This document shows positions 8,545-17,437 of a stretch of DNA of 42,108 bases, piece by piece; the stretch's first letter is position 1; each line of letters starts with the position of its first letter. The stretch comes from Gemmata massiliana (GTDB lineage Bacteria > Planctomycetota > Planctomycetia > Gemmatales > Gemmataceae). The DNA lies in assembly GCA_000531095.1 (NCBI GenBank), contig HG799477.1, positions 38,479 to 80,586 on the forward strand, given 5' to 3'. Both the position numbers and the translations under genes were made by a program. The notes beneath the pieces were generated by a model. That model was not told the origin of the DNA, searched no databases, and saw only the letters and a list, made by a program, of their open reading frames with translations.

Positions 8545-8644
8545 TTTCGCGCAAGCGGTCGGAAAAGGTGCATTCGAGAACCAGAACGGGATGCGGGTCG
8601 CCCACTCGCTACCCCGCTCACAAGCACAACTCTTCCCCGAGTTG

Positions 8645-8679
8645 AAGACCCGCTGGGACGGTCCCGACGGGTCTTTTTT
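8645..8679 (+). terminator. Rho-independent terminator after aspS
   Basis: Stem arms AGACCCG (8646-8652) and CGGGTCT (8668-8674) enclose an inner CTGGGACGGTCCCGA loop that can pair further, and are followed by a T run (8674-8679). It lies about 100 bp past the aspS stop and points in the same direction. Confidence 0.8.
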
Positions 8680-8704
8680 CGTGCGCGCTGTTGCGCAATG
8701 TGTT

Positions 8705-8824
8705 TCACAACGCCAGAAGCGGGGGCGTTCCTTCCGGACCCGGTGGCCACCACCAGTGACGGAAGAGGTAGACGATTACGCCGGCTGCGGGCAGCCCAAC
8801 TTGTGCGACTGTTGTGAATTCCAT
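8705..8824 (-). CDS. Possible 39-residue membrane peptide
   Basis: A short open frame begins at ATG 8822-8824 with GGGG about 8 bases upstream and ends at TGA 8705-8707. The product starts MEFTTVAQVGLPAAGVIVYL and continues with FRHWWWPPGPEGTP. One hydrophobic helix (about residues 5-21) is followed by an Arg/His/Trp interface and a Pro/Gly tail. This layout resembles tiny bacterial single-pass membrane proteins, but no family is recognised. It sits in an otherwise empty 460-bp gap, with an opposing terminator just past its 3' end. Confidence 0.3.
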   Translation of the reverse strand: MEFTTVAQVGLPAAGVIVYLFRHWWWPPGPEGTPPLLAL

Positions 8825-8924
8825 GATGCGTACCCCAGGTGCAGCCATGCTGTGCGAGCAATTGGGCTACACATAGGTACGCAAACCACAGACCGGACCG
8901 GGCAGCAAATGTCCGATAATTCGC

Positions 8925-8993
8925 CACGAATTACGCAGATAGCGCAGATTGAAATCTCATCGTCTTCTAATCTGCTCTATCTGTTTCACCCGT
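8925..8993. repeat. Imperfect palindromic intergenic repeat
   Basis: CAGATAGCGCAGATT (8936-8950) pairs with AATCTGCTCTATCTG (8969-8983) with one mismatch, and the outer CACG/CGTG words extend the symmetry. It sits just downstream of the cytochrome gene stop (9011, minus strand). It resembles dispersed repeats of the type ACGGATTACGCAGATT seen in many genomes. The rest of 8545-9010 apart from the terminator and the possible small gene appears empty. Confidence 0.6.
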
Positions 8994-9010
8994 GACGGTT
9001 TACACCGTGC

Positions 9011-10891
9011 TCACTTCTTCGGCGGTACAACGGGCCAACCGCCCGCGGGGGCCAGCCCGCTGTGGTTGATCTGCGCCCAGTATTTGTAGATGTCGAAGTG
9101 CGGGTCGTTGTCTTGGTCGTGGCACTTCATGCACATACCCCCGACGCGGTTGAGTAACAGTTGGTCGGCCGGGGCGATTGCTTCCTTTCCACGCTCTTCG
9201 GGACCGAGTTTGGCCATCTTCTCGATAAACGCCTTGTCCGGCATCTTGGCCTTCCCCGGAACGCCTTGCTTCCAGAGCGCGAGGAACTCGGTCAACTGCT
9301 TGTTCTTCGGGTCCGCCGCGTGCCCGCTGCCCGGACCGTGGCAGCTCTCGCAGCCGACGTGCTTGAGGTGCGCCGTCTTCTTCTCGTCCTCGTACCCGGT
9401 CTGGTAATCGAACCCGACCGTGTGGCACCGCACGCACTCGCCGTCGTACTGACGCAGGCTCGGGCGCTTGGCGAGCTTCTCCAGCGCCTCCATCGCGTGC
9501 CCGTGTTTCGACTTCGACCACTGCTCGTGTTCCTTCGCGTGACACGCCTTGCACGCATCGGAACCGACGTAAGTCAGGTTCACTTTGGGATTTAGTCCCT
9601 GAGCGTGGATCTGGGCCGCGTGCGGAACGCGGGGGTAGTCCTTACCCAGAACAATCTGGGACTTAACCGACTTCGCGTAATCTTCGAGGACGTTCAGAAC
9701 CTTGTTCGACTTGTGTGCCTGCTCCTCGGTGCCGGGGGTCAGGAACTCCTCGGTCATTTGGACGAGTTGGTACTTCAGGTCGAAACCGCCGTCGGGCTTC
9801 TTGAACACGCCCAGCACGCCGACGTGCTGTCCCTTGTGCCCGACCTCGATAATCAGCGACTTGGTCCCCTGCGGCTGTTGCGGGAGGAGCGGCGGGAGCG
9901 GGTCGCTCGCTTGGCACAGGATGATGTTGAACTGTGGGAAGTCCTTGGCGACGCCGGCCGCATCCGCGGCACTACCCTGGTAGATGAGCACGTTGAGCTG
10001 CGGCTTCTTCTTATGGTTCTTGAGTTCGTCCCGGACAGCTTTCAGGGCGTCCGGAACCTCGCCGAAATCGACGGACGTGTCGAGCTTCTTGTTCCGCGCG
10101 TCCACAGCAAGAGTCTTGCCCACAATTCCCGCGATCCCGATCGGCAGTTTGCCCACCTCCGCAACCTCGGTCGAACCGATCAGCGGGCGCGTGTCGCCGG
10201 GGATCACCGGGAACCGATTGAGGCGCGGAACGATCTGCCCGGCGCCGTCGAGACCGACCGCGTTTCCGGCGAGCGTGAACGGGGGCTGTTCCTTCTGCGC
10301 GACATACGCGCCGAGCAGCGTGTCCAGTTGCCCCGCGATGTCCGTTTGGCCCACGCCCACCGCGACGTAACCCATTTCGCGCAGCGCGTTCATCGTGGCG
10401 ATGTACTTGAGCCGCCCCTGTTCGCGAACGGCGGGCTTTTCCGGGTACAGGTCGCCGAGATCGATGCCCGCAACCGGCCACCCCTTCTCTTTCAGTGATT
10501 GGATGAAGACCGCCCGGCGCTCCAGTCCACCGGTTTGCGGCCGGCTGCACCCGCACGGTTGAAGTAACCCGAACGTTTGCCCGGTGAAGACGATGACCGC
10601 GTCCGGCTTCTGATCCTTCGGCCACCCGACGAACAACTGCTGCGGCGGCACCGTGCCCGGGGGCGCGACCTTCGCCGCAACGTGTTGGTCCGCGGGCAGA
10701 TTCGGCAGGAACGTCACCGACGGCAGCGAATCCGCCGCGTCGGGAGTGACCACTTCAGCGGGTGCCGAACGTTCGGCGTGTGTCGTCGGGGCCGACACCA
10801 CGCACCCGGCCAGGAACGCGGCGGAAACGCAGAAGAACGTGGACCAACGCACCGAGGACGCGCGGACGGGTAACGGGGTCGGATCGGTCAT
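9011..10891 (-). CDS. Lipoprotein: metallophosphatase-like domain fused to tetraheme cytochrome c
   Basis: A 626-residue predicted periplasmic lipoprotein. The N-terminus has a signal peptide ending in a lipobox (FLAGC). The first two thirds resemble a 5'-nucleotidase/metallophosphatase fold (VIVFTGQTFGLLQPCGC, GGLERRAVFIQSL, GIDLGDL), although the usual metal-binding histidines and aspartates look incomplete. The last 180 residues hold four c-type heme motifs: CKACH (C447), CVRCH (C486), CESCH (C514) and CMKCH (C587). Distal histidines (HGHAME, GSGHAAD) resemble the cytochrome c554-type arrangement. A role in periplasmic electron transfer is likely; the substrate is unknown. The gene follows the 11081-12658 gene by 189 bp in the same direction and probably shares a transcript with it. 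Confidence 0.82.
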   Translation of the reverse strand: MTDPTPLPVRASSVRWSTFFCVSAAFLAGCVVSAPTTHAERSAPAEVVTPDAADSLPSVTFLPNLPADQHVAAKVAPPGTVPPQQLFVGWPKDQKPDAVIVFTGQTFGLLQPCGCSRPQTGGLERRAVFIQSLKEKGWPVAGIDLGDLYPEKPAVREQGRLKYIATMNALREMGYVAVGVGQTDIAGQLDTLLGAYVAQKEQPPFTLAGNAVGLDGAGQIVPRLNRFPVIPGDTRPLIGSTEVAEVGKLPIGIAGIVGKTLAVDARNKKLDTSVDFGEVPDALKAVRDELKNHKKKPQLNVLIYQGSAADAAGVAKDFPQFNIILCQASDPLPPLLPQQPQGTKSLIIEVGHKGQHVGVLGVFKKPDGGFDLKYQLVQMTEEFLTPGTEEQAHKSNKVLNVLEDYAKSVKSQIVLGKDYPRVPHAAQIHAQGLNPKVNLTYVGSDACKACHAKEHEQWSKSKHGHAMEALEKLAKRPSLRQYDGECVRCHTVGFDYQTGYEDEKKTAHLKHVGCESCHGPGSGHAADPKNKQLTEFLALWKQGVPGKAKMPDKAFIEKMAKLGPEERGKEAIAPADQLLLNRVGGMCMKCHDQDNDPHFDIYKYWAQINHSGLAPAGGWPVVPPKK

Positions 10892-11080
10892 CGCGGATCG
10901 TCCTCCTGAGCGGCGGTGGAGTCATTCCCTCCGAACATTCGGCAGCGAGCGGCCGGCGGGTCGAGCGGTGGGGAGAACTGCACCGCGTGTAGCGCACCGA
11001 CCGAACCGGGTTGCGCGGGCTGGGCAAGAAGGCGCCGGGTGCGCCGGGCGCGTATCCGACACAACCGGCACCATCGCACT

Positions 11081-12658
11081 TTAGTTTTGGCCACGGCCCT
11101 TGATCGGAACGCGCATGCGCTGCGGCTTCGGTCCCTTCACTTCGATCACCACAACCGCATCGGTGTTTTTGATGTCGTCTCTGATCGCTCCGGTCTGGCG
11201 CCCGGGCGGGACATCGAGTTTAAGCTCGTAGTACCCGCGTCCGCCCCGGTCTTCTTTCTTGGTTAGTGCGTACTTAATAAACCGCGGCGTACACTGGTCT
11301 TCGATCAACACGAGTTCCATGCCGGCCGTTTCCGTCACCAGAGTTTCGGTGTGAACGGTCCCGGCCCGGCTATTGAACGTGGGCACCGTGACTTCGGTAT
11401 TTCCAGTCGCCAGCCACACGGCCCCGCGAACGGTCGCCGTGACCCTAATCGATTGCGGTTTCGCGCCCCCGGCCGTGACGTGGATCGTGCGCTCCATCAG
11501 CCCGATATCGAGCTGGCTGTCGCCGATCTTCGGCCGCACCGCGACCGTAACCCGGTACGCGGACTGTACCCGACTGAATTTCCCGCCCCGCGCGACCTCG
11601 GCCGCGACCGACTGGAGGTCCGAATCGGGGAGCCGCTCGATCTTGGTGACTTCCACGAACTTGCCCGGCGCGATCCCGGTCGGGGCCTGGATGTCGCACA
11701 AGGGTGGCGTCAGGTCGTCGAACTCCGACCCCGGTCCGCGGGTCGCGGAGTAAACGAGGAACTGGTACTCGCGGTCGCCAGTAAGTTGATTCACTTCGCC
11801 AACTTCGATCGCCGAGCGCGACACTGCGAAGGCCTCGGCCGGGGCGAAGTAGATGGAGAACTCGTGGGCGCCCACCTGTTGGGTGCCGTCGACGACGGTC
11901 GCGAAATTGGCTTGTAGCGGGATTTTCGGGTTCTCACCGACCGCGAACTGGAGTTCCAGAATGCCCCACTGCGGCGTCCACTTATCGGGGGTCGCAGGGG
12001 CCGCGGGCACCTTGTAAGTCGCGTCGGGGTGCTCGCTGAACTTGTACTTCGTCCATTCGAGTTTGCTGAAGTCCGCGGCCGGGTCCGCGAGGCCGACCCC
12101 GAAGGCGTTGAACGTGCCGATCGGCAGCGCCGCGAGAGCGGTCCGCTGCAAGTAGGCCCGCGTCACGTCCGGGGGAATCGCGGCCAGGCGCCCCCCGCTA
12201 CACGCCGAGCAATTGATGCCCTTGAGCTGCATCGTGACCGGCTTCGCGTTGCGGTTCTCGAACCAGAACGCGGCCCCGCGCACTTTCTCCTTATTCGGCT
12301 CGTAGAACCCCGCGAACACCCGGTCCTGCGGGCTGAACTCGAACTTATTTTCCTTGGACGGGTCGTAAGACGGTGCGAGCAGCGGGAGGTTCGCGTACCC
12401 CGGCCACGTGATATTCGGCGGATCCCACATCCGGGTTCGGGTGAAGAACACGAGCGGGGGAGTGTTCGAGACGCTCGCCGGGCCGGACCCGGCATCGTCT
12501 TCTTTCTCCTGCGGTTTTTGAGTGTACTGTGAAAAAAGTGTGACGCCGAAGATCACCAGCATCAGCGCCACGATCGGGACGGCGACCCGGAGCGTGGACT
12601 TCAGCCCCCCGCCCGCCCCGTTCGTCGCACTGCTGTTCACATCCTGGCTCATACCCAC
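11081..12658 (-). CDS. Membrane-anchored periplasmic protein, DUF1573-like C-terminus
   Basis: A 525-residue protein with one N-terminal transmembrane helix (VAVPIVALMLVIFGVTLF, about residues 25-45) and a large exported part. A CSAC pair in GINCSACSGGR could bind metal or form a disulfide. The C-terminal 150 residues show repeated Ig-like beta segments (IRVTATVRG, VTVPTF, GYYELKLDVPPG) like DUF1573 proteins of planctomycetes; this assignment is tentative. The start may be the first ATG (12658) or the ATG two codons later. It is the upstream partner of the multiheme cytochrome gene, which hints at a joint envelope redox function. A GCTAACA tandem pair lies 123 bp upstream. Confidence 0.65.
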   Translation of the reverse strand: MGMSQDVNSSATNGAGGGLKSTLRVAVPIVALMLVIFGVTLFSQYTQKPQEKEDDAGSGPASVSNTPPLVFFTRTRMWDPPNITWPGYANLPLLAPSYDPSKENKFEFSPQDRVFAGFYEPNKEKVRGAAFWFENRNAKPVTMQLKGINCSACSGGRLAAIPPDVTRAYLQRTALAALPIGTFNAFGVGLADPAADFSKLEWTKYKFSEHPDATYKVPAAPATPDKWTPQWGILELQFAVGENPKIPLQANFATVVDGTQQVGAHEFSIYFAPAEAFAVSRSAIEVGEVNQLTGDREYQFLVYSATRGPGSEFDDLTPPLCDIQAPTGIAPGKFVEVTKIERLPDSDLQSVAAEVARGGKFSRVQSAYRVTVAVRPKIGDSQLDIGLMERTIHVTAGGAKPQSIRVTATVRGAVWLATGNTEVTVPTFNSRAGTVHTETLVTETAGMELVLIEDQCTPRFIKYALTKKEDRGGRGYYELKLDVPPGRQTGAIRDDIKNTDAVVVIEVKGPKPQRMRVPIKGRGQN

Positions 12659-13072
12659 GGCTCCGGTGACACATCAAAGGCGTCGGAGGTTTCTACGTCC
12701 CGCGACGGGCAAAGGTTTGTTGTGTTGAGGAGCGGGCGTCATTCAAGAAGCGCCGTACCCGTACCCGTTCCGAACTCGGGGCTAACTTTTGCTAACATTT
12801 CCGGTCGGCGCTCGGCTGATCCGGGTCAAAAAGCACCAACCCCTGATATTTTCAGCGTGTTAACACGTCGTTTCTTCCATATCTGGGTCGTGCGTGCTAA
12901 CACCGCGCACATTTTCCCGCGACCCGGTCGATTCCCGTTCTCAAAATCGCCCGCGCCGGGAATCAGACACCGAGGATGCCCCAGATATAGTATACGCAAT
13001 AACAGATAAATAATCCAGGCCGTTCGCCCAAACGGGCGCTCGACCGAACGCACCGGCCGTTCGCCCTAAACG
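12659..13072. other. Intergenic region with GCTAAC tandem pair and repeated GGGCGAACGGCC words
   Basis: No gene is seen. GCTAACTTTTGCTAACATTT (12781-12800) is a 10-bp-spaced direct repeat like those at 934, 1062 and 35606. A degenerate copy follows at 12896 (GCTAACACCGCGCACATTTT). The word CTGATATTTTC (12843) is shared with the spacer at 1006-1017. Close to the M16 stop are two copies of GGCCGTTCGCCC and a small CGCCCAAACGGGCG hairpin (about 13025-13038) without a T tract, which may contribute to termination. Confidence 0.55.
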
Positions 13073-15904
13073 TCACTTCTTCTTTTCCAGCGCCTTACCG
13101 TCCTTGCTGATCGCGCCGACCGCGACGAGCTGGAATGTCTTCGGATCGAGGTGCTTCTTCGCCATCGCTTGCACATCGGCCGGCGTGACGGCCTCGACTT
13201 CCTTGCGGTACTTCTCCAGGAAGTCGAACCCCAACCCGTACCGCTCGGCCGCGAGCAGTTCGCCGGCCACGCCGGAGAGCGTGGTGAATCGGAACGGCAG
13301 GCTCCCCAGGAGGTACTTCTTCGCGTCGTCCACTTCCTGCTTACTCGGCTCCTCGTCGCGGAGCTTGTTCACTTCCTTGAAGAACCCGAACTTCACGTCC
13401 AGGAACTTGTCCGGGAACGTCCCCACGAACCCGATGAATGTTCCGGGCTGTTTCCCCGCGGACGACGTAATAGTCGCGTTCACGGTGTAGGCCAGGCCCA
13501 GCCGGTCTCGCAGGTTGGACGAGAGCCGATCGGTGAAGCCGGGACCGGTGCCGAGCACGTTGTCCATCACGAGCAGTTTGTAGTAGTCGGGATCGGTGCG
13601 CGTGATCCCGAGGCGCCCGACGTACACGTGAACCTGCGCCGCGTTCGGGTCGCTGACGATCTGCTCCCCGCCCGTCGGCTTCGGCGGTTCGGCGACCGCG
13701 GGCGCACCGAGATCGGACTTCTTCCAGTCCTTCGTGAGCGCCTCGATCTTCTTGGTCATCTCGTCGGCCTTGAAGTCGCCGACCACTGCGATCGTGGCGA
13801 AGTTCGGCGCGAACGCCATCTTGTGGAACGCTTTGCAATCGGCCGCGGTGAGTTTCTCGACGATCTCCTTCTTGCCCAGCGCCGGGCGCCCGCTGGGGTG
13901 CGCGCCGTAAACGGTGGAGTAGAAGAGTCGGCCCGCCTTCGTCCGCGGTTGCGTCTCCGCGTCCGCGATCGCGGACAACTGCTGTTCGCGCATCCGTTCG
14001 AGCGCGTCTTCGGGGAAGCTCGGCGTCTGGACGCACTCGAACAGGAGCCCCAGCCCGAGGTCCGTATCGGGCGTCAGCACGCGGAACGACCCGCCACTCG
14101 ACGAGAGCGAGAGGCTCCCGCCCGTGTCTTCGATCAGGGCCGAAATCTCCTTACCCTTGTGTTTCGCGCTACCTTCTTCGAGCAGGTTGCCCGTCAGCGT
14201 CGCGACGCCCAGCTTGTCGAGCGGCTCGCGTAACCGCACATCGGCCACTTCGAGCGACGCGACCACGATCGGCAGCCGGTGGTCTTCGAGCAGGATCACC
14301 GTGAGACCGTTCGGCAGCACGACGCGCTTCGCGGCCGTCAGCGAGAAGGTGCCTGCACCGGGGGCATCCGCTTTAAACGCGGAATGCGGAGCGCGGAATG
14401 CGGAGTGAGAACCGGACTGGGTTTTCGCTTCTGCCGTTCCGCGCTCCGTGCTCCGCGCTCCGACCTTCTTTGCTTCTTTCGGCACGCTCCACACGATCGC
14501 CGACTGTTTGCGAACGAAGTATTGTTTGGCGACGCGCTGGATATCGTCCTTCGACACCTTCAGCACGCGGTCGAGGTAGTTCTGGAAGAACTTGCTCACG
14601 TCCTCGCCACCCGGGTAGGTGCTGGTGCGAGCGATCGCGTCGCAGAGGCTGTGGACGCTCTCGCGCGAGAACAGGAATGACGCCAAGATTTTCCGGCGGG
14701 CGCGGGCGAGTTCGGCATCAGAAATCGGCTCCGTCGCGAGTTTCTCCAGTTCCGCGAAAGCCAGCTCTTCGGCGTTTTTACGGTCCTTCCCCTGGAGCAG
14801 CTCAACGTTCACCGAGAACCAGCCGGGGTAGCGCCCCGCGTAATTGCCCGCGCTCACTTCCGACGCGATCCGCTCGTCCTCCACCAGTTTGCGATACAGT
14901 CGGGAGGTTTTACCGCCCGCGAGAACGTCCTGAACCACGTCGAGCACCGGGTCTTCGGGCGTGCCGACCGCGACCGTGTTGAACCCGACCATCATGCGCG
15001 GGACATCGAACTTGGACTCGAACTCCTTCCGGGACGCTTCTTTGCGCTCGGGGTAGAACGTGGGCTTCTTGCGCGGCGGGAGTTCGCCCTTCGGGATCGG
15101 GCCGAACAGCGTCTTGATCTTCGCGAGTGCCGCGTCCGCGTCGAACCCGCCGACCACGATGATCGAGGCGTTGTTCGGGTGGTACCATTTGTCGTAATGC
15201 CGCTTGATGATTTCGGCGGTGGCCCCGCGCACGTGCTCGGTCAGCCCGATGACCGGGTGCGAGTACGGCGACTCCTTCGGCCACAGCAGCGGTAGTATCG
15301 CCTTGTATTCCAGATCCCACGGGCTGTCCTCGTTCCCCGCCAGTTCGGAGATCACGGCCCCCTTCTCTTGCTCGAACTCGTGCTTCTCGTCGATGCGGAT
15401 GTTCCGCATCCGGTCGGCCTCGATCTCCAGCGCGGCCTCCCAGCGGTCCGCGGCGAAGTCGAAGTGGTACACGGTCATGTCTTCGGACGTGTAGGCGTTG
15501 TTGCGCCCGCCGTTGCGCTGGGTGGCGCGGTCGACGTCACCGGGCAATTCAGCTTTCGCCGTGCCCTTGAACATGAGGTGTTCCAGATAGTGCGACAGCC
15601 CGGTCTGATCCTTTTCCTCGTCCGCGGCCCCGACCCGGTACGCGACCATCGTGGTCACGACCGGTGCCCCCTTCACCGGGAGGAGGTACACGCGGAGCCC
15701 GTTATCGAGCGTGGTCGTCTTGAGGTCTTTGAACATCCCCTGCGCGGTCTTCACCAGCTCGGCGTCGTTGTTCGAGTCGGGTTTGGGATCTGCGGTCCCG
15801 CCCGAGGCGGTTGCCGCGTTTAAATTTTCACCACGTGTGGGCGTTAGTGGAACAAGTAACGCGAGTGCGACGAGTGGAAACAAACCGAGCGCGAACCGCG
15901 ACAT
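13073..15904 (-). CDS. M16-family zinc peptidase, two tandem M16 domains, exported
   Basis: A 943-residue pitrilysin/insulinase-type metallopeptidase. The start is the ATG at 15902-15904, with AAGGA 7 bases upstream and a clear signal peptide (MSRFALGLFPLVALALLVPL). The first M16 domain has the inverted zinc motif HYLEH (H105, E108, H109) and the downstream acidic ligand region EQEKGAVISE (E180/E187). The second half is another M16 domain without HxxEH, the usual non-catalytic partner that completes the chamber. Between them lies a linker (about residues 480-515) encoded by a palindromic repeat (14376-14463). The enzyme probably degrades small peptides in the periplasm. No obvious operon partners. 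Confidence 0.92.
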   Translation of the reverse strand: MSRFALGLFPLVALALLVPLTPTRGENLNAATASGGTADPKPDSNNDAELVKTAQGMFKDLKTTTLDNGLRVYLLPVKGAPVVTTMVAYRVGAADEEKDQTGLSHYLEHLMFKGTAKAELPGDVDRATQRNGGRNNAYTSEDMTVYHFDFAADRWEAALEIEADRMRNIRIDEKHEFEQEKGAVISELAGNEDSPWDLEYKAILPLLWPKESPYSHPVIGLTEHVRGATAEIIKRHYDKWYHPNNASIIVVGGFDADAALAKIKTLFGPIPKGELPPRKKPTFYPERKEASRKEFESKFDVPRMMVGFNTVAVGTPEDPVLDVVQDVLAGGKTSRLYRKLVEDERIASEVSAGNYAGRYPGWFSVNVELLQGKDRKNAEELAFAELEKLATEPISDAELARARRKILASFLFSRESVHSLCDAIARTSTYPGGEDVSKFFQNYLDRVLKVSKDDIQRVAKQYFVRKQSAIVWSVPKEAKKVGARSTERGTAEAKTQSGSHSAFRAPHSAFKADAPGAGTFSLTAAKRVVLPNGLTVILLEDHRLPIVVASLEVADVRLREPLDKLGVATLTGNLLEEGSAKHKGKEISALIEDTGGSLSLSSSGGSFRVLTPDTDLGLGLLFECVQTPSFPEDALERMREQQLSAIADAETQPRTKAGRLFYSTVYGAHPSGRPALGKKEIVEKLTAADCKAFHKMAFAPNFATIAVVGDFKADEMTKKIEALTKDWKKSDLGAPAVAEPPKPTGGEQIVSDPNAAQVHVYVGRLGITRTDPDYYKLLVMDNVLGTGPGFTDRLSSNLRDRLGLAYTVNATITSSAGKQPGTFIGFVGTFPDKFLDVKFGFFKEVNKLRDEEPSKQEVDDAKKYLLGSLPFRFTTLSGVAGELLAAERYGLGFDFLEKYRKEVEAVTPADVQAMAKKHLDPKTFQLVAVGAISKDGKALEKKK
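14376..14463. repeat. Palindromic repeat inserted in frame within the M16 peptidase gene
   Basis: The left arm (about 14387-14411, GGAGCGCGGAATGCGGAG) and right arm (about 14436-14461, GCGCTCCGTGCTCCGCGCTC) are inverted complements at roughly 20 of 25 positions. The encoded peptide is low in complexity (STERGTAEAKTQSGSHSAF) and forms the linker between the two M16 halves. It matches the mutS2 insertion in word content and in peptide flavour. Confidence 0.7.
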
Positions 15905-16209
15905 GATTAGTCCTTCATGACCGGGTAACGGGTTCCCCGCCAGTGTAGCGGTTCTGGAACACCTCAGCGAGTACATGGTGGCCCAGACCTTACAACCGCT
16001 TAAATTCACGGATGTGAAGAATTCGACCTAATGCGCTTGCTTTAAGATGAAATTACCGCTAAATTCGTTCAGCTTGCCCTTGCCGCTTCAAAAACACTCG
16101 CTAACCGTTTATCCCCTCTAAAACGGCGTCGAACCGGCAACTCTCAGGCACACCAATTGCTTAGCACCATTGCGCACGCTTGCGTGCCGCAAACCGGGAC
16201 GGAGTCGCC
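15905..16209. other. Divergent intergenic region, no gene seen
   Basis: This 305-bp spacer separates the divergent M16 peptidase and the small membrane protein. It must hold both promoters, but no convincing -35/-10 pair, operator or repeat could be fixed. A lone GCTAAC lies near 16100. Confidence 0.4.
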
Positions 16210-16725
16210 ATGTACTGGAAGATCTTTGTGCTGCTCGGTTTAGGTGCGTTTGTGCTGCTCAGCGCGGCCGATTGGGTGTTTACTTTCACGCTCCTGCGCA
16301 CTCACCCCCACGCAATCGAATCCAACCCGCTCGCGGCCGCGTGCTTGGAACAATATGGCTGGAATGGCCTCGCTGTTTATAAGGCGTTCGGCGTGCTGGC
16401 GTTCGGACTGTCGGTGACCCTGCTGCTTCGCCGGCGGCCGTCGGTCGCGGCCGGGGTGGTGACACTCGGTTGCGTGACACTGCTCTCAGTCACGACATAC
16501 AGCCACCAGATGCTTTGCACGCTGAATCGCGAAGCGCGCACGCTCCGCGAAGCGGAATGGCCATCGCCCGCCCCGAGCGAAACGGCCGCGGTCGAAGAAT
16601 CACCGATCCCGGACCGGTGCTGGTTCGCGGACGAGTTGCCGCCCGAGAAGAAATCTCGCCCGACGATCACAACCGTCCAAACGAGTCACCGCCAGCGTGA
16701 AGCGAGGCTGCCGGCTGTTCGATGA
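16210..16725 (+). CDS. Small membrane protein, DUF5658-like
   Basis: A 171-residue protein starting at ATG 16210 (MYWKIFVLLG) behind GGAG; an upstream in-frame TTG is less likely. The first 110 residues hold three hydrophobic helices with the sequence AADWVFTFTLLRTHPHAIESNP and VYKAFGVLAF, which matches the DxxxT...EaNPL...K layout of DUF5658-type proteins (tentative). The C-terminal 60 residues are polar and probably cytoplasmic. It overlaps the next gene, mug, by 29 bp, so the two are likely co-transcribed and translationally linked. Confidence 0.65.
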   Translation: MYWKIFVLLGLGAFVLLSAADWVFTFTLLRTHPHAIESNPLAAACLEQYGWNGLAVYKAFGVLAFGLSVTLLLRRRPSVAAGVVTLGCVTLLSVTTYSHQMLCTLNREARTLREAEWPSPAPSETAAVEESPIPDRCWFADELPPEKKSRPTITTVQTSHRQREARLPAVR

Positions 16726-17416
16726 CGGCCCACCAGAACAGATTCTGGCCCGCGAGTTAGCGAGTGCGTCCGCACGACGGGACGCCGAGAGCGCGAGCGA
16801 GGAGTACAACGGTCCCATCCGGACGCCCGCGCCCGAGCAACCCGGCCGTCACCCAACTGGACCGGACGTGCCCCCAGCACCTCGACCCACGCCCGCACAA
16901 CTGCGGGCCGCACAAAACAAGACCGTACCGGACGTCATCGCGCCGGGGCTGAGCGTGCTGTTCTGCGGCATCAACCCCGGCCTCTACACGGCCGCGATCG
17001 GGCACCACTTCGGGCGCCCCGGCAATCGCTTCTGGCCCACTCTGCACGCGGCCGGGTTCACGCCGCGCTTACTCGATCCCAGTGAAGAACTCGAGCTGCT
17101 CCCGCTCGGGTACGGCATCACGAACGTGGTCGCGCGTGCCACCGTCGGTGCGGACGAATTGACAAACAAGGAAATCATTGCGGGCGGCGCGATCCTGGCC
17201 GCGAAGGTCCGGGAGTTCGCCCCGCGCTACCTCGCAGTACTGGGGATCGGCGCGTACCGCACCGCGTTCGCGAAACCCAAGGCCGTTGTCGGTCTGCAAC
17301 CCGACGCGATCGGCGAAACGCGCGTCTGGGTGCTCCCGAACCCGAGCGGCTTGAACGCACACTACCAGGGCAAAGATCTGGTGAAGGTCTTCCGACAGCT
17401 CCGCGACACGGCGTAA
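16697..17416 (+). CDS. mug: G/U mismatch-specific DNA glycosylase (Mug/TDG family)
   Basis: This base-excision repair enzyme removes uracil or ethenocytosine from mismatched pairs. The catalytic-loop motif is LFCGINPGLYTAAIGHHFGR and continues GNRFWP; the second motif is NPSGLNAHYQ; LPLGYGITNVVARAT lies between. The recognisable domain starts near RPTPAQLRAAQ and is of normal size (about 170 residues). The annotated GTG (16697) adds about 70 unusual residues. A later GTG at 16867 (VPPAPRPTPAQ) is an attractive alternative start. The gene overlaps the upstream membrane-protein gene and faces the ECF sigma gene with a 21-bp gap. Confidence 0.9.
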   Translation: MKRGCRLFDDGPPEQILARELASASARRDAESASEEYNGPIRTPAPEQPGRHPTGPDVPPAPRPTPAQLRAAQNKTVPDVIAPGLSVLFCGINPGLYTAAIGHHFGRPGNRFWPTLHAAGFTPRLLDPSEELELLPLGYGITNVVARATVGADELTNKEIIAGGAILAAKVREFAPRYLAVLGIGAYRTAFAKPKAVVGLQPDAIGETRVWVLPNPSGLNAHYQGKDLVKVFRQLRDTA

Positions 17417-17437
17417 CACCTACCGCCTACCGCCGCG

